Part shown: one piece after another, positions 1 to 9,586 of the stretch
Layout of the letters: every line of letters starts with the position of its first letter
Position numbering within the stretch: the stretch's first letter is position 1
Assembly: GCF_026723825.1 (NCBI RefSeq)
Contig: NZ_CP113519.1
Location: forward strand, 2,914,001-2,978,000
DNA: 64,000 nt
Reading direction: 5' to 3'
DNA from: Pseudomonas sp. GOM7
GTDB taxonomy: Bacteria > Pseudomonadota > Gammaproteobacteria > Pseudomonadales > Pseudomonadaceae
Notes under the pieces: generated by a model
Seen by the model: the letters and a program-made list of their open reading frames with translations, nothing else
Told to the model about the DNA's origin: nothing
Databases searched by the model: none
Translations under genes and position numbers: made by a program

Positions 1-2087
<2,087 letters not shown>

Positions 2088-2198
2088 TTGGCAGAATGGG
2101 GTGTTTTTCTCGTTTGGGTGTGTTTTCGCCCCTGTGTCCTCGACTGCAAGAGCCAAAGAACCGCACCACAAAACAGGCATCTGCCAAGCAAGCAATGC

Positions 2199-3014
2199 TC
2201 AACGCACAAAAACCATCACTAGCAGCACCATGCTCAGCAATAGCAGGTACACCCTGGCATGAAGACGGTCAGGAATGCGCCCAATCCAGGTCGACGCCAA
2301 GCGGATACCGAGCCATGAGCCCACGGCAAGTGCCAGCAAGGCACGCAGGTCCACATAACCGGCATACCAGCCCCCTAACGCTGGATGATTTGCCGACAGC
2401 AACACATACGTCGCGGTGCCACTCACCGCCATGGGCAACGACAACGGATTGGCCATGGCAGTGGCCGCCGTCATGCTCGCGCCTCTACGGCGCATGAGCG
2501 GTACGGTCATCACGCTGCCGCCTACGCCCAGCAAAGCGGCCACTGCACCAATCAATGTCCCCGTCATCGCCGTTACCCCACGCCCCATAGGGCACACCTC
2601 ACTCCCCGCCTGGCGCAGAAAACCGGGCCGCAGAACACCATCCGCAATCGTGATGCCCAGATAGCCGATAAACGCCCAGCGCACCCACTCGCCACTCAAC
2701 GACACAGCAGCCGCCGCGCCCAGCACAGCGCCCACGGCGATATAGCCCACCAGCGGACGCACCAAATGCCACTGCACGGTCTGCCGTTGGTGGTGGCGCC
2801 ATGTGGACAGGGAAGCAGCAAACACCATCAACGCCGTCGAGGTGGCCACTGCAATATGCATGGCTGCCTGACCGATACCACTATCCGGCCCATGGACGGC
2901 AATCAGCAGGGTATACAGCAAGGGAACTACCACGAACCCGCCACCGAAACCGAACAATACGGTGGTCACTCCCGCCCCCACGCCACAAAGCAGCAATACG
3001 CTATACACCGGCAC
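2199..3014 (-). CDS. TSUP family transporter (TauE/SafE-like membrane protein)
   Basis: Predicted inner-membrane exporter of the TauE/SafE (TSUP) family, whose members move sulfonates, sulfite or other organic anions. The 271 residues form about eight hydrophobic segments, with the glycine-rich first repeat (GFGGGFVVVPLL) and the second repeat (LIGAVAALLGVGGSVMTVPL) that define the two-fold family architecture. The start is GTG at 3014; an in-frame GTG at 3008 sits at a better distance from the AGGAG upstream and may be the true start. It is divergent from an AraC-type regulator about 100 bp away, which probably controls it. The substrate cannot be read from the sequence. Confidence 0.85.
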   Translation of the reverse strand: MPVYSVLLLCGVGAGVTTVLFGFGGGFVVVPLLYTLLIAVHGPDSGIGQAAMHIAVATSTALMVFAASLSTWRHHQRQTVQWHLVRPLVGYIAVGAVLGAAAAVSLSGEWVRWAFIGYLGITIADGVLRPGFLRQAGSEVCPMGRGVTAMTGTLIGAVAALLGVGGSVMTVPLMRRRGASMTAATAMANPLSLPMAVSGTATYVLLSANHPALGGWYAGYVDLRALLALAVGSWLGIRLASTWIGRIPDRLHARVYLLLLSMVLLVMVFVR

Positions 3015-3115
3015 GCTCCTGATGAAACCAAACAGCAGGGACTATATGCTGGCGAGGTTTGGCCGACATTCGTCATTCGGACAACCATCAACGCGTTTCA
3101 GCCAGGTTCACGCTA

Positions 3116-3898
3116 ATGCTCAATACGCTCCTGTCAGAGGTGGATCACGTTGCACGTCCCGTGGTGGCCATCGGCACTGACTACCGCCCCGGCACCCTCC
3201 TCGACTTTCATACCCATCGCCGTGCCCAGTTTCTTTATGGGATGACAGGTCTTATGGAAGTCGACACGGATGACGGTACCTGGATGGTGCCCCCCTATAG
3301 CGGCGTCTGGCTACCTTCGGGCAAGCGCCATCAGGTACGCATGAACGGGGTGAGCACCCGCAGCCTGTATATCGAGCCCCACGTTGCGCCACGTACTTCG
3401 CGCAACTGTGAGGTGCTGGTCGTGACGCCTCTCCTGCATCACTTGCTGCTGGCTTCCGCCCACATCCCCGCGCTCTATGAAGAAAACGGCCGCGACGGTG
3501 CCCTGGCTCAACTACTTCTATACGAACTGGAACAGGCTCAGGCCCTGCCACTATTTGCGCCACTGCCCCATGACCTTGCACTTGCCAGCCTGTGCAGAGA
3601 GTTTCTCGGCCAGCCGAGCATTCACACTCTTCCGGAGGAGTGGGCGCAGCAGTTGCATTGCAGCCAGCGCACCTTCAATCGCCTGTTCCGTCAGCAGACC
3701 GGACTCTCCTTTGGTGTATGGCGCCAACAGGCCTGCCTGATGGCGGCTATTCCCAGGCTACTCTCGGGCAGTCCCGTTACCCAAACCGCGCTGGAACTCG
3801 GCTATGACAGCCCAGCTGCTTTCTCCAGCATGTTTCGCAAGGTACTCGGCCAATCTCCAACGGCCTTCATTCGGGCGGCGAGTCGCCAAAAGGAATAA
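3116..3898 (+). CDS. AraC family transcriptional regulator with N-terminal cupin
   Basis: DNA-binding regulator. An N-terminal cupin-type sensory domain (FHTHRRAQFLYGMTGLMEV, then a VWLPSGKRHQ-like ligand-pocket motif) is followed by a C-terminal double helix-turn-helix (LHCSQRTFNRLFRQQTG and TQTALELGYDSPAAFSSMFR). ATG at 3116 gives 260 residues beginning just before the cupin; a TTG at 3059 would add 19 residues of low similarity to the family and would use up most of the divergent promoter region, so 3116 is preferred. Divergent orientation suggests it controls the TSUP transporter next to it. The effector is unknown. Confidence 0.85.
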   Translation: MLNTLLSEVDHVARPVVAIGTDYRPGTLLDFHTHRRAQFLYGMTGLMEVDTDDGTWMVPPYSGVWLPSGKRHQVRMNGVSTRSLYIEPHVAPRTSRNCEVLVVTPLLHHLLLASAHIPALYEENGRDGALAQLLLYELEQAQALPLFAPLPHDLALASLCREFLGQPSIHTLPEEWAQQLHCSQRTFNRLFRQQTGLSFGVWRQQACLMAAIPRLLSGSPVTQTALELGYDSPAAFSSMFRKVLGQSPTAFIRAASRQKE

Positions 3899-4099
3899 CG
3901 ACCTCAACATAGCGGCGTCCAGAAACCCAATATAGAGCCCCCAGCCTGCCCCCTCCGAAGCCCCCCAAAAAATACCCTGAACCCTGTTTTCCCCCACCCA
4001 CTCGAACAGTAAAGGCCTGGGGGCTGGCCTGCGGCCATGTAGCGTCCCCAGCGATAACCCATGCGCGCCGGCCCGCTGGCCGGCCACCGGGAGGCAAAC

Positions 4100-5359
4100 A
4101 TGAAAGCAGTGGTTTTCCACGATATCGGCGACATCCGCCTCGACGATGTACCCGAACCCGAGGTCGAAGCCAGCACCGATGCGGTCATCCGCATCACCGC
4201 TTCGGCCATCTGCGGCACCGACCTGCACTTCGTGCGCGGCACCGTGGGTGGCATGCGCAAGGGCACCATCCTCGGCCACGAGGCCGTGGGCATCGTCGAG
4301 GCGCTGGGCAGCGACGTGCGCAACCTGAACATCGGTGATCGCGTGGTGGTGCCCTCCACCATCGCCTGCGGCAACTGCGCCTACTGTCGCGCCGGCTACT
4401 ACGCCCAGTGCGACGAGGCCAACCCCAATGGCAAGGAGGCCGGCACCTCCTTCTATGGCGGCCCGGAAATCACCGGTGCCTTCCATGGCCTGCAGGCCGA
4501 AATGGCGCGCATTCCCTTCGCCAATATCGGCCTGGTCAAGCTGCCCAGCGAGATCAGCGACGACCAGGCCATCCTGCTTTCGGACATCTTTCCCACCGGC
4601 TACTTCGGCGCCGAGCTGGCCGAGGTGGGCCCCGGCGACAGCGTGGCCGTGTTCGGCTGCGGCCCGGTGGGCCAGTTCGCCATCGCCAGTGCCAAGCTGC
4701 TCGGCGCCGCGCGGGTGTTCGCCATCGATCATCTGGATGATCGCCTGGACATGGCCCGCCGTCAGGGCGCCGAGGTGATCAACTTCGACCGCGAAGATCC
4801 GGTCGACACCCTGCGCCGCCTGACCAATGGCATCGGCGTGGATCGCGCCATCGACGCAGTCGGCGTCGACGCCCAATGCCCGGCCCACGGCCATGCGCAC
4901 TCGGCCCGGCAATGGCAACCCGGCGATGGCCCCGAGCAGGCCCTGCAATGGGCCGTCGATGCCCTGGCCAAGGCCGGCACGCTGTCGATCATCGGCGTCT
5001 ACCCGCAACAGGCGCGCGAGTTTCCCATCGGCCAGGCGATGAACAAGAACCTCACCATCAACATGGGCAACTGCAACCACCGCCGCTATATCCCGAAACT
5101 GATCGAGATGGTGCAGGCCGGGCGCATCGACCCGGCGAAGATCCTTACCCAGGTCAAACCCATGAGCGACGCCATTGAGGCGTTCAAGGCCTTCGACCGG
5201 CGCGACAGCGGCTGGATCAAGGTAGAACTGCAACCGGCTCGCCAGCCCGGTGACGGTGGCAGCGAGGAGCGGGTGCGTGGTGGCGAGGCGCTGGATCGCG
5301 TGATCGCCGAGGCCGATCCACTCAAGGAAGCCCGCTCCAAACGACCGGGCGACCTGTGA
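4100..5359 (+). CDS. Zinc-dependent alcohol dehydrogenase (formaldehyde dehydrogenase-like MDR)
   Basis: Medium-chain dehydrogenase/reductase oxidising an alcohol or aldehyde adduct with NAD(P). Catalytic zinc ligands are Cys38 (ICGTD) and His60-Glu61 (GHE); the structural zinc site is Cys90, Cys93, Cys96 and Cys104; the Rossmann glycines are in VFGCGPVGQ. The best match is the class III-like group related to glutathione-independent formaldehyde dehydrogenase. ATG at 4100 is preferred over 4061 because GGGAGG lies seven bases upstream. The 419-residue protein has a charged C-terminal tail of about 45 residues beyond the usual end and an insertion around residues 255-275. The next gene follows closely, suggesting co-transcription with the clsB operon. 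The substrate is not known. Confidence 0.88.
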   Translation: MKAVVFHDIGDIRLDDVPEPEVEASTDAVIRITASAICGTDLHFVRGTVGGMRKGTILGHEAVGIVEALGSDVRNLNIGDRVVVPSTIACGNCAYCRAGYYAQCDEANPNGKEAGTSFYGGPEITGAFHGLQAEMARIPFANIGLVKLPSEISDDQAILLSDIFPTGYFGAELAEVGPGDSVAVFGCGPVGQFAIASAKLLGAARVFAIDHLDDRLDMARRQGAEVINFDREDPVDTLRRLTNGIGVDRAIDAVGVDAQCPAHGHAHSARQWQPGDGPEQALQWAVDALAKAGTLSIIGVYPQQAREFPIGQAMNKNLTINMGNCNHRRYIPKLIEMVQAGRIDPAKILTQVKPMSDAIEAFKAFDRRDSGWIKVELQPARQPGDGGSEERVRGGEALDRVIAEADPLKEARSKRPGDL

Positions 5360-5387
5360 TGTCGAGGCAATGGAGGGCGAGCCAAGC

Positions 5388-6176
5388 GTGAACACGACCA
5401 TCCCCAACCCCGAGGTGATCATCGACCGGGTAACGCCGATCAAGTCCCTGCGCATGCTCACCATCAACACCCACAAGGGCTTCACGCTGCTCAACCGGCG
5501 TTTCATCCTGCCCGAGATGCGCCAGGCGGTGCAGGCCACTGGCGCCGATCTGGTGTTCCTGCAGGAGGTACTGGGCAGCCACGCGCTGCATGCCAAGCGC
5601 TTCAGTGACTGGCCGAGCATGCCGCAGTACGAGTTCCTCGCCGACAGCATGTGGCCGCAGTTCGCCTACGGGCGCAATGCCGCCTACCCGGCCGGTGACC
5701 ATGGCAATGCGCTGCTGTCGCGCTTCCCCATCGTCGAGCAACGCAACCTCGACGTGAGCGTCAGCGGCACCGAGCAGCGCGGCCTGCTGCATTGCAAGCT
5801 GGAGATTCCCGGCAACCGCGAGGTGCATGCCGTGTGCGTGCACCTGGGCTTGCGCGAAGCGCACCGGCGGCAGCAGCTCGGCCTGCTGCTCGACCTGCTG
5901 GCCACCTTCGACGAGCAGGCGCCGGTGATCGTAGCCGGGGATTTCAACGACTGGCGGCAACGGGCCGATGCCCTGCTCGCCCCGCATGGGTTGGTGGAGG
6001 CGTTCGGCCAACACCTCGGCAAGCCGGCGCGCAGCTTCCCCGCACGCTACCCGTTGCTGCGCCTGGATCGCATCTACACGCGCAATGCCACGGCGCAGAA
6101 GCCGCAGGTACTGTCCACCCGGCCCTGGTCGCATCTGTCCGACCATGCGCCCCTGAGCGCGGAGATCCACCTATGA
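5388..6176 (+). CDS. Endonuclease/exonuclease/phosphatase family protein (YbhP-like)
   Basis: Member of the Mg-dependent endonuclease/exonuclease/phosphatase fold. Motifs in order are NTHKG, a QEV metal-binding Glu, HLGLREAHR, VAGDFNDW and C-terminal SDHAPL. No signal peptide is seen. GTG at 5388 has GGAGGG about ten bases upstream; ATG at 5370 is in frame but has its purine run too close, so the shorter 262-residue form is chosen with moderate certainty. The following clsB-like gene overlaps by ATGA. The order EEP protein, ClsB, YbhN-like protein is the same as E. coli ybhP-ybhO-ybhN, which points to a role with membrane phospholipids rather than DNA repair. Confidence 0.85.
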   Translation: MNTTIPNPEVIIDRVTPIKSLRMLTINTHKGFTLLNRRFILPEMRQAVQATGADLVFLQEVLGSHALHAKRFSDWPSMPQYEFLADSMWPQFAYGRNAAYPAGDHGNALLSRFPIVEQRNLDVSVSGTEQRGLLHCKLEIPGNREVHAVCVHLGLREAHRRQQLGLLLDLLATFDEQAPVIVAGDFNDWRQRADALLAPHGLVEAFGQHLGKPARSFPARYPLLRLDRIYTRNATAQKPQVLSTRPWSHLSDHAPLSAEIHL

Positions 6177-7375
6177 ATGGTGCCTGGCGAGAGGGCAACC
6201 AACTGCGCCTGTTGATCAACGGCGAAGGCTTCTACACGCGCGCGTTCGAGTGCATCAGCCAGGCTCAGGTGGAAGTGTTGCTGGAGACCTTCATCATCTT
6301 CGAGGACAAGGTCGGCCTGGAGCTGCAGCGGGTGCTGGTGGACGCCGCCCGGCGCGGCGTGCGCGTGGTGCTGGCGGTCGATGGTTACGGCACCGCCGAT
6401 CTCGGCCGCGACTACGTGGCCGCGCTGACCCGTGAAGGCATCCAGGTGCAAGTCTACGACCCCAGCCCCAAGCGCCTGGGGGTACGTACCAATCTGTTCC
6501 GCCGCCTGCACCGCAAGCTGCTGGTGATCGATGGCGAACGCGCCTTCGTCGGCGGCATCAACTACTCGGCCGACCATCTCGGCGATTTCGGCAAGATGGC
6601 CAAGCAGGACTATGCCGTGGAGGTACGCGGCCCTGTGGTGGCCGACCTGCATGCCGCCATGCTGGATTTCTTCAGCCCGGCCATCGCCGAACCCAGCCCG
6701 GCGCGCCCCGTCTTGGCACCAGCCGGTAAGGCGCGGGTCAAGCTGGTGGAACGCGACAACGAACGACATACCACCGATATCGAGGACGAACACCTGGCGG
6801 CCTTCGATGCCGCACGCCAGCGCGTGGTGGTGGCCAATGCCTATTTCTTTCCCGGCTATCGCGTGCTTCGCGCTCTGCGCAATGCCGCACGACGTGGCGT
6901 GGCGGTGACACTGATCCTCCAGGGCCAGCCGGACATGCGTTGGGCCCAGGCCTTCTCGCGCCTGCTCTACAACTACTTGCTGCGCGAAGGCGTGGCGATC
7001 CGCGAATACTGCCAGCGCCCGCTGCACGGCAAGGTAGCGCTGGTGGACGACGACTGGGTCACTGTGGGCTCCAGCAACCTCGATCCGCTGAGCCTGGCCT
7101 TGAACCTGGAGGCCAACCTGATCATTCGCGACCCTGATTTCAATCAGCAACTGCACGAGCACCTGCAACAGCTATCGACCCAACATTGCCGGGCGGTGAC
7201 CCAGGAACGCGCGGTGCGCGGCTACTGGTGGCGAGCGCCGCTGATCTTCCTCTGCTTCCACTTCATCCGGCGCTTTCCGGCCATCGCTGGTTGGTTGCCG
7301 GGCCACAGCAAGAACCTCGAGCCCCTGCAGCCCGACGATGAGATGGATATCTACGAAAAGGAACAGCCACGATGA
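6173..7375 (+). CDS. clsB: Cardiolipin synthase B-type phospholipase D family protein
   Basis: Phospholipase D superfamily enzyme, probably condensing phospholipids into cardiolipin at the inner membrane. Two HKD motifs are visible: His113-Lys115-Asp120 (HRKLLVIDGE) and His285-Lys287-Asp292 (HGKVALVDDD, followed by GSSNLDP). There are no N-terminal membrane helices, as in ClsB and unlike ClsA; a hydrophobic stretch near residues 345-365 could anchor it. It is 400 residues long and starts at ATG 6173, overlapping the previous stop by ATGA. The next gene overlaps in the same way, so translation is probably coupled. A phosphatidyl-transferring relative with another substrate remains possible. 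Confidence 0.9.
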   Translation: MNGAWREGNQLRLLINGEGFYTRAFECISQAQVEVLLETFIIFEDKVGLELQRVLVDAARRGVRVVLAVDGYGTADLGRDYVAALTREGIQVQVYDPSPKRLGVRTNLFRRLHRKLLVIDGERAFVGGINYSADHLGDFGKMAKQDYAVEVRGPVVADLHAAMLDFFSPAIAEPSPARPVLAPAGKARVKLVERDNERHTTDIEDEHLAAFDAARQRVVVANAYFFPGYRVLRALRNAARRGVAVTLILQGQPDMRWAQAFSRLLYNYLLREGVAIREYCQRPLHGKVALVDDDWVTVGSSNLDPLSLALNLEANLIIRDPDFNQQLHEHLQQLSTQHCRAVTQERAVRGYWWRAPLIFLCFHFIRRFPAIAGWLPGHSKNLEPLQPDDEMDIYEKEQPR

Positions 7376-8352
7376 AGTTTCCCGTCCAAGGCCCCTGGCT
7401 ACGCTGGGGCAAGCGCCTGCTGACCCTGTTTTTCCTGATCCTGCTGGCGGTGCTGTTGTACATGCTGCTGCGCAACCAGGACTGGGGCGAAGTGCGCCAG
7501 GCGCTGACCGCCTACAGCGGGCAGACCCTGCTCGTGGGTGTGCTGCTGGCGGCCGCCAGCTATCTGCTGTTCGCCTGCTACGACCTGCTGGCGCGGCGTT
7601 ACAGCCGCCATCGCCTGCCCACGCAGCAGGTGCTCGGCGTGGCCATGGTGTGCTACGCCTTCAACCTCAACTTCACCACCTGGATCGGCGGCATGGCCAT
7701 GCGTTATCGCCTGTACATGCGCCTGGGCCTGAGCGCCTCCACCGTGACCCGTATCCTCAGCCTGGGCCTGCTGACCAACTGGATCGGCTACATGGCGCTG
7801 GCCGGCAGCCTCTTCGCCCTGCGTCTGGTGCAGTTGCCGGAGAGCTGGGCGCTGGGCATGAGCGGCCTGCAACTGTTGGGCTTCGCCATGCTGGTGCTGG
7901 TCAGCGCCTATATCGGCATCTGCGCCTTCGCCCACCAGCGCGTCTGGCACTTCGGCGAACGCTCCATCACCCTGCCGTCGGCGGGCATGGCGCTGCTGCA
8001 ACTGTGCCTGGGGGCGGCCAACTGGTCGCTGATGGCGGCGCTGATCCACTGGCTGCTGCCGGAGGGCGCCACCTACGCCTCGGTACTGGGGGTGCTGCTG
8101 ATCAGTTGCATGGCGGCGGTGGTGGCTCACATCCCCGCCGGCCTGGGCGTACTCGAGGCGGTGTTCCTCGCCCTGCTGCAGCACCAGTACAGCCACGCCA
8201 GCCTGATCGCCGCCCTGCTCGTCTACCGTGTGCTCTATTACCTGCTGCCACTGGCGCTGGCCAGCATCAGCTACCTGGTGCTGGAAAAGCGCGCCCGCAC
8301 GTTGCGCCAACAGGGGCAGCAGAGCGGAGCCAGGGAGGGCCTGCCGGGTTAG
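7372..8352 (+). CDS. YbhN-like / lysylphosphatidylglycerol synthase TM-domain membrane protein
   Basis: Polytopic inner-membrane protein of the UPF0104/YbhN family (the transmembrane part of MprF-type proteins without the synthase domain). About eight hydrophobic segments span 326 residues; LNFTTWIGGMAMRYRLY and HIPAGLGVLEAVFLALL are typical family stretches. It starts at 7372 with an ATGA overlap on clsB. In E. coli the partner of the same operon is YbhN. A role in moving or modifying phospholipid is inferred from the operon, not shown by the sequence. Confidence 0.85.
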   Translation: MKFPVQGPWLRWGKRLLTLFFLILLAVLLYMLLRNQDWGEVRQALTAYSGQTLLVGVLLAAASYLLFACYDLLARRYSRHRLPTQQVLGVAMVCYAFNLNFTTWIGGMAMRYRLYMRLGLSASTVTRILSLGLLTNWIGYMALAGSLFALRLVQLPESWALGMSGLQLLGFAMLVLVSAYIGICAFAHQRVWHFGERSITLPSAGMALLQLCLGAANWSLMAALIHWLLPEGATYASVLGVLLISCMAAVVAHIPAGLGVLEAVFLALLQHQYSHASLIAALLVYRVLYYLLPLALASISYLVLEKRARTLRQQGQQSGAREGLPG

Positions 8353-8461
8353 CCGCCGGGCCTGAGCGCCGCGGGTGCGCTACCGCCCGGCGGATGGTCG
8401 GAACTCGCAAGCGCCTGGCATGGGTCTATCCCACGTCACCCTTGAAACCTGGAGACACGAG

Positions 8462-8683
8462 ATGGCCAAGCCCCTGCACCTGATCAGCTACATCCTGCAC
8501 AACCAACCTCACAGCGTGGAGGTGGAGTCGAATCGCGAGCAGATCACGCCCGAGCAGGCACGCGTCTACCTGAGCGCGCTGCACACCTTCGAGTGGCCGA
8601 ACGAATTCACCGACATCCAGGTCACGCGCATCCAGCACCCGAAGAAGCGCGGCACCACGCCGGCGCATCGCGTGCAGCGCTGA
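8462..8683 (+). CDS. Small conserved hypothetical protein (73 aa)
   Basis: Short cytoplasmic protein without signal peptide or membrane helix. ATG at 8462 has GGAG seven bases upstream and gives 73 residues rich in His, Glu and Thr, ending in a basic tail (KKRGTTPAHRVQR). No family was recognised. It lies 109 bp after the ybhN-like gene on the same strand, and codon use resembles its neighbours. The repeat block R1 begins about 45 bp after its stop. Confidence 0.6.
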   Translation: MAKPLHLISYILHNQPHSVEVESNREQITPEQARVYLSALHTFEWPNEFTDIQVTRIQHPKKRGTTPAHRVQR

Positions 8684-8727
8684 GCCGCCGCCCCCTAATT
8701 AATGGTTTTCTTCGCATTTTTTGGGGG

Positions 8728-9060
8728 AATGCTTGGTTGACACCGGACTGGCAAGTTTGTGTGTTGGTTTGGTGGCTTGTTGGGTGTTCTGGACGCCGCT
8801 GCGGTGTTTGCGGGGGACTCCTTGTTTCGCCCCCTCGGGCGACTCACTTTTCTTTGAACTGCGCAAAGAAAAGTAAGCAAAAGAAACGCACCCCCGCCAT
8901 CCGGGTCTCGCTGCGCTCGACTTCCCTCACTCCGGCACCGCTCCGGGGTCGGCTTACAAGGGCCATCCCTGGCCCTTTAAGCCTCTCGCGGCATCCATGC
9001 CGCTCGCCCCCTGCGCAATGCCTACGTTCGGCCTCCTGAAGGGGGCATTCGCGCGCCTGA
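8728..9060 (-). repeat. Long structured intergenic repeat, copy R1 (subfamily B)
   Basis: Strand gives the direction from the tail (GGCGCGCGA-type end) to the head (CAAACTTGCCAGTCC-type end). The head reads ACTGGCAAGTTTGTG at 8748-8762. Hairpins include an 11-bp A/T-rich stem (ACTTTTCTTTG / CAAAGAAAAGT, about 8847-8875), GGCTTA/TAAGCC enclosing AGGGCCA/TGGCCCT (8950-8982), and GCGGCAT/ATGCCGC (8988-9003). The tail ends at about 9060. It is paired tail-to-tail with R2. No protein gene is supported. Confidence 0.8.
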
Positions 9061-9245
9061 GAGGACAGATATGCCAGGTTAGTCCTGCGTGCTCTGGCGG
9101 CTGTGAAGTCACGATGTAGCCGCCGAATTAAACCGATAGTTTCATTCGCGTAGTTTCAGCGTGCCGGCCTGTGGCCGGCATCTCGGTCAGCCCTACGGCT
9201 GACCTCGTGTTCAAGCACTCCGCGCTAATTCTGGGTTACCTCGGG
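9061..9245. other. Spacer between paired repeats R1 and R2
   Basis: Non-coding. Two strong hairpins are visible: TGCCGGCC/GGCCGGCA (9162-9169 with 9173-9180) and GGTCAGCC/GGCTGACC (9185-9192 with 9197-9204). The words GTGCTCTGGC and TTAAACCGATAGTTTCA also occur in the spacer between R4 and R5, so the spacer belongs partly to the repeat pair. Confidence 0.6.
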
Positions 9246-9556
9246 CTCAGGCGCGTGCAGAGCCCGCCCAGGAGGGCGAACGGAATCGTCGTGGAAGAGG
9301 TAGAGCGACATGGATGTCGCGAAAGCCGCGATGGGCCAGGGATGGCCCACCGCGGCGGGCCTCTGGAACGGCGATGGAGTGAGCGAACCCTGGCGCAGCC
9401 AGGGCCGGATGACCGGGCGGAGGGTTTTGGTTACTTTTGCCCGTCAAAAGTGACTCGCCCGGGAGGGCGAAACCAAAAACACCAGCAAAAACGCGGCAAT
9501 CCGGAACAGGCATCAGAACAACCAACACACAAACTTGCCAGTCCAGTGTCAAGACT
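9246..9556 (+). repeat. Long structured intergenic repeat, copy R2 (subfamily A)
   Basis: The tail (GGCGCGTGCAGAGCCCGCC) starts near 9250 and the head ends near 9545 (CACACAAACTTGCCAGTCC). Hairpins: GCGACAT/ATGTCGC (9305-9320), GCCGCG/CGCGGC enclosing GGGCCA/TGGCCC (9325-9356), CCCTGGC/GCCAGGG (9388-9404), ACTTTTG/CAAAAGT (about 9434-9452), and TCGCCC/GGGCGA just after. It lies between R1 and the 3' end of glgP. Confidence 0.8.
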
Positions 9557-9586
9557 GACTTCCCCACGACTCCACGAAGAACCTAA

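Noticed and set aside
3758..5650. Long open frame on the - strand opposite the AraC and ADH genes
   Set aside because: It is antisense to well supported genes with zinc and HTH motifs; long antisense frames are common in GC-rich DNA.
8728..9556. Transposon or IS in the R1-R2 block
   Set aside because: No transposase reading frame, no clear target duplication; ends are inverted but the interior is all hairpins.
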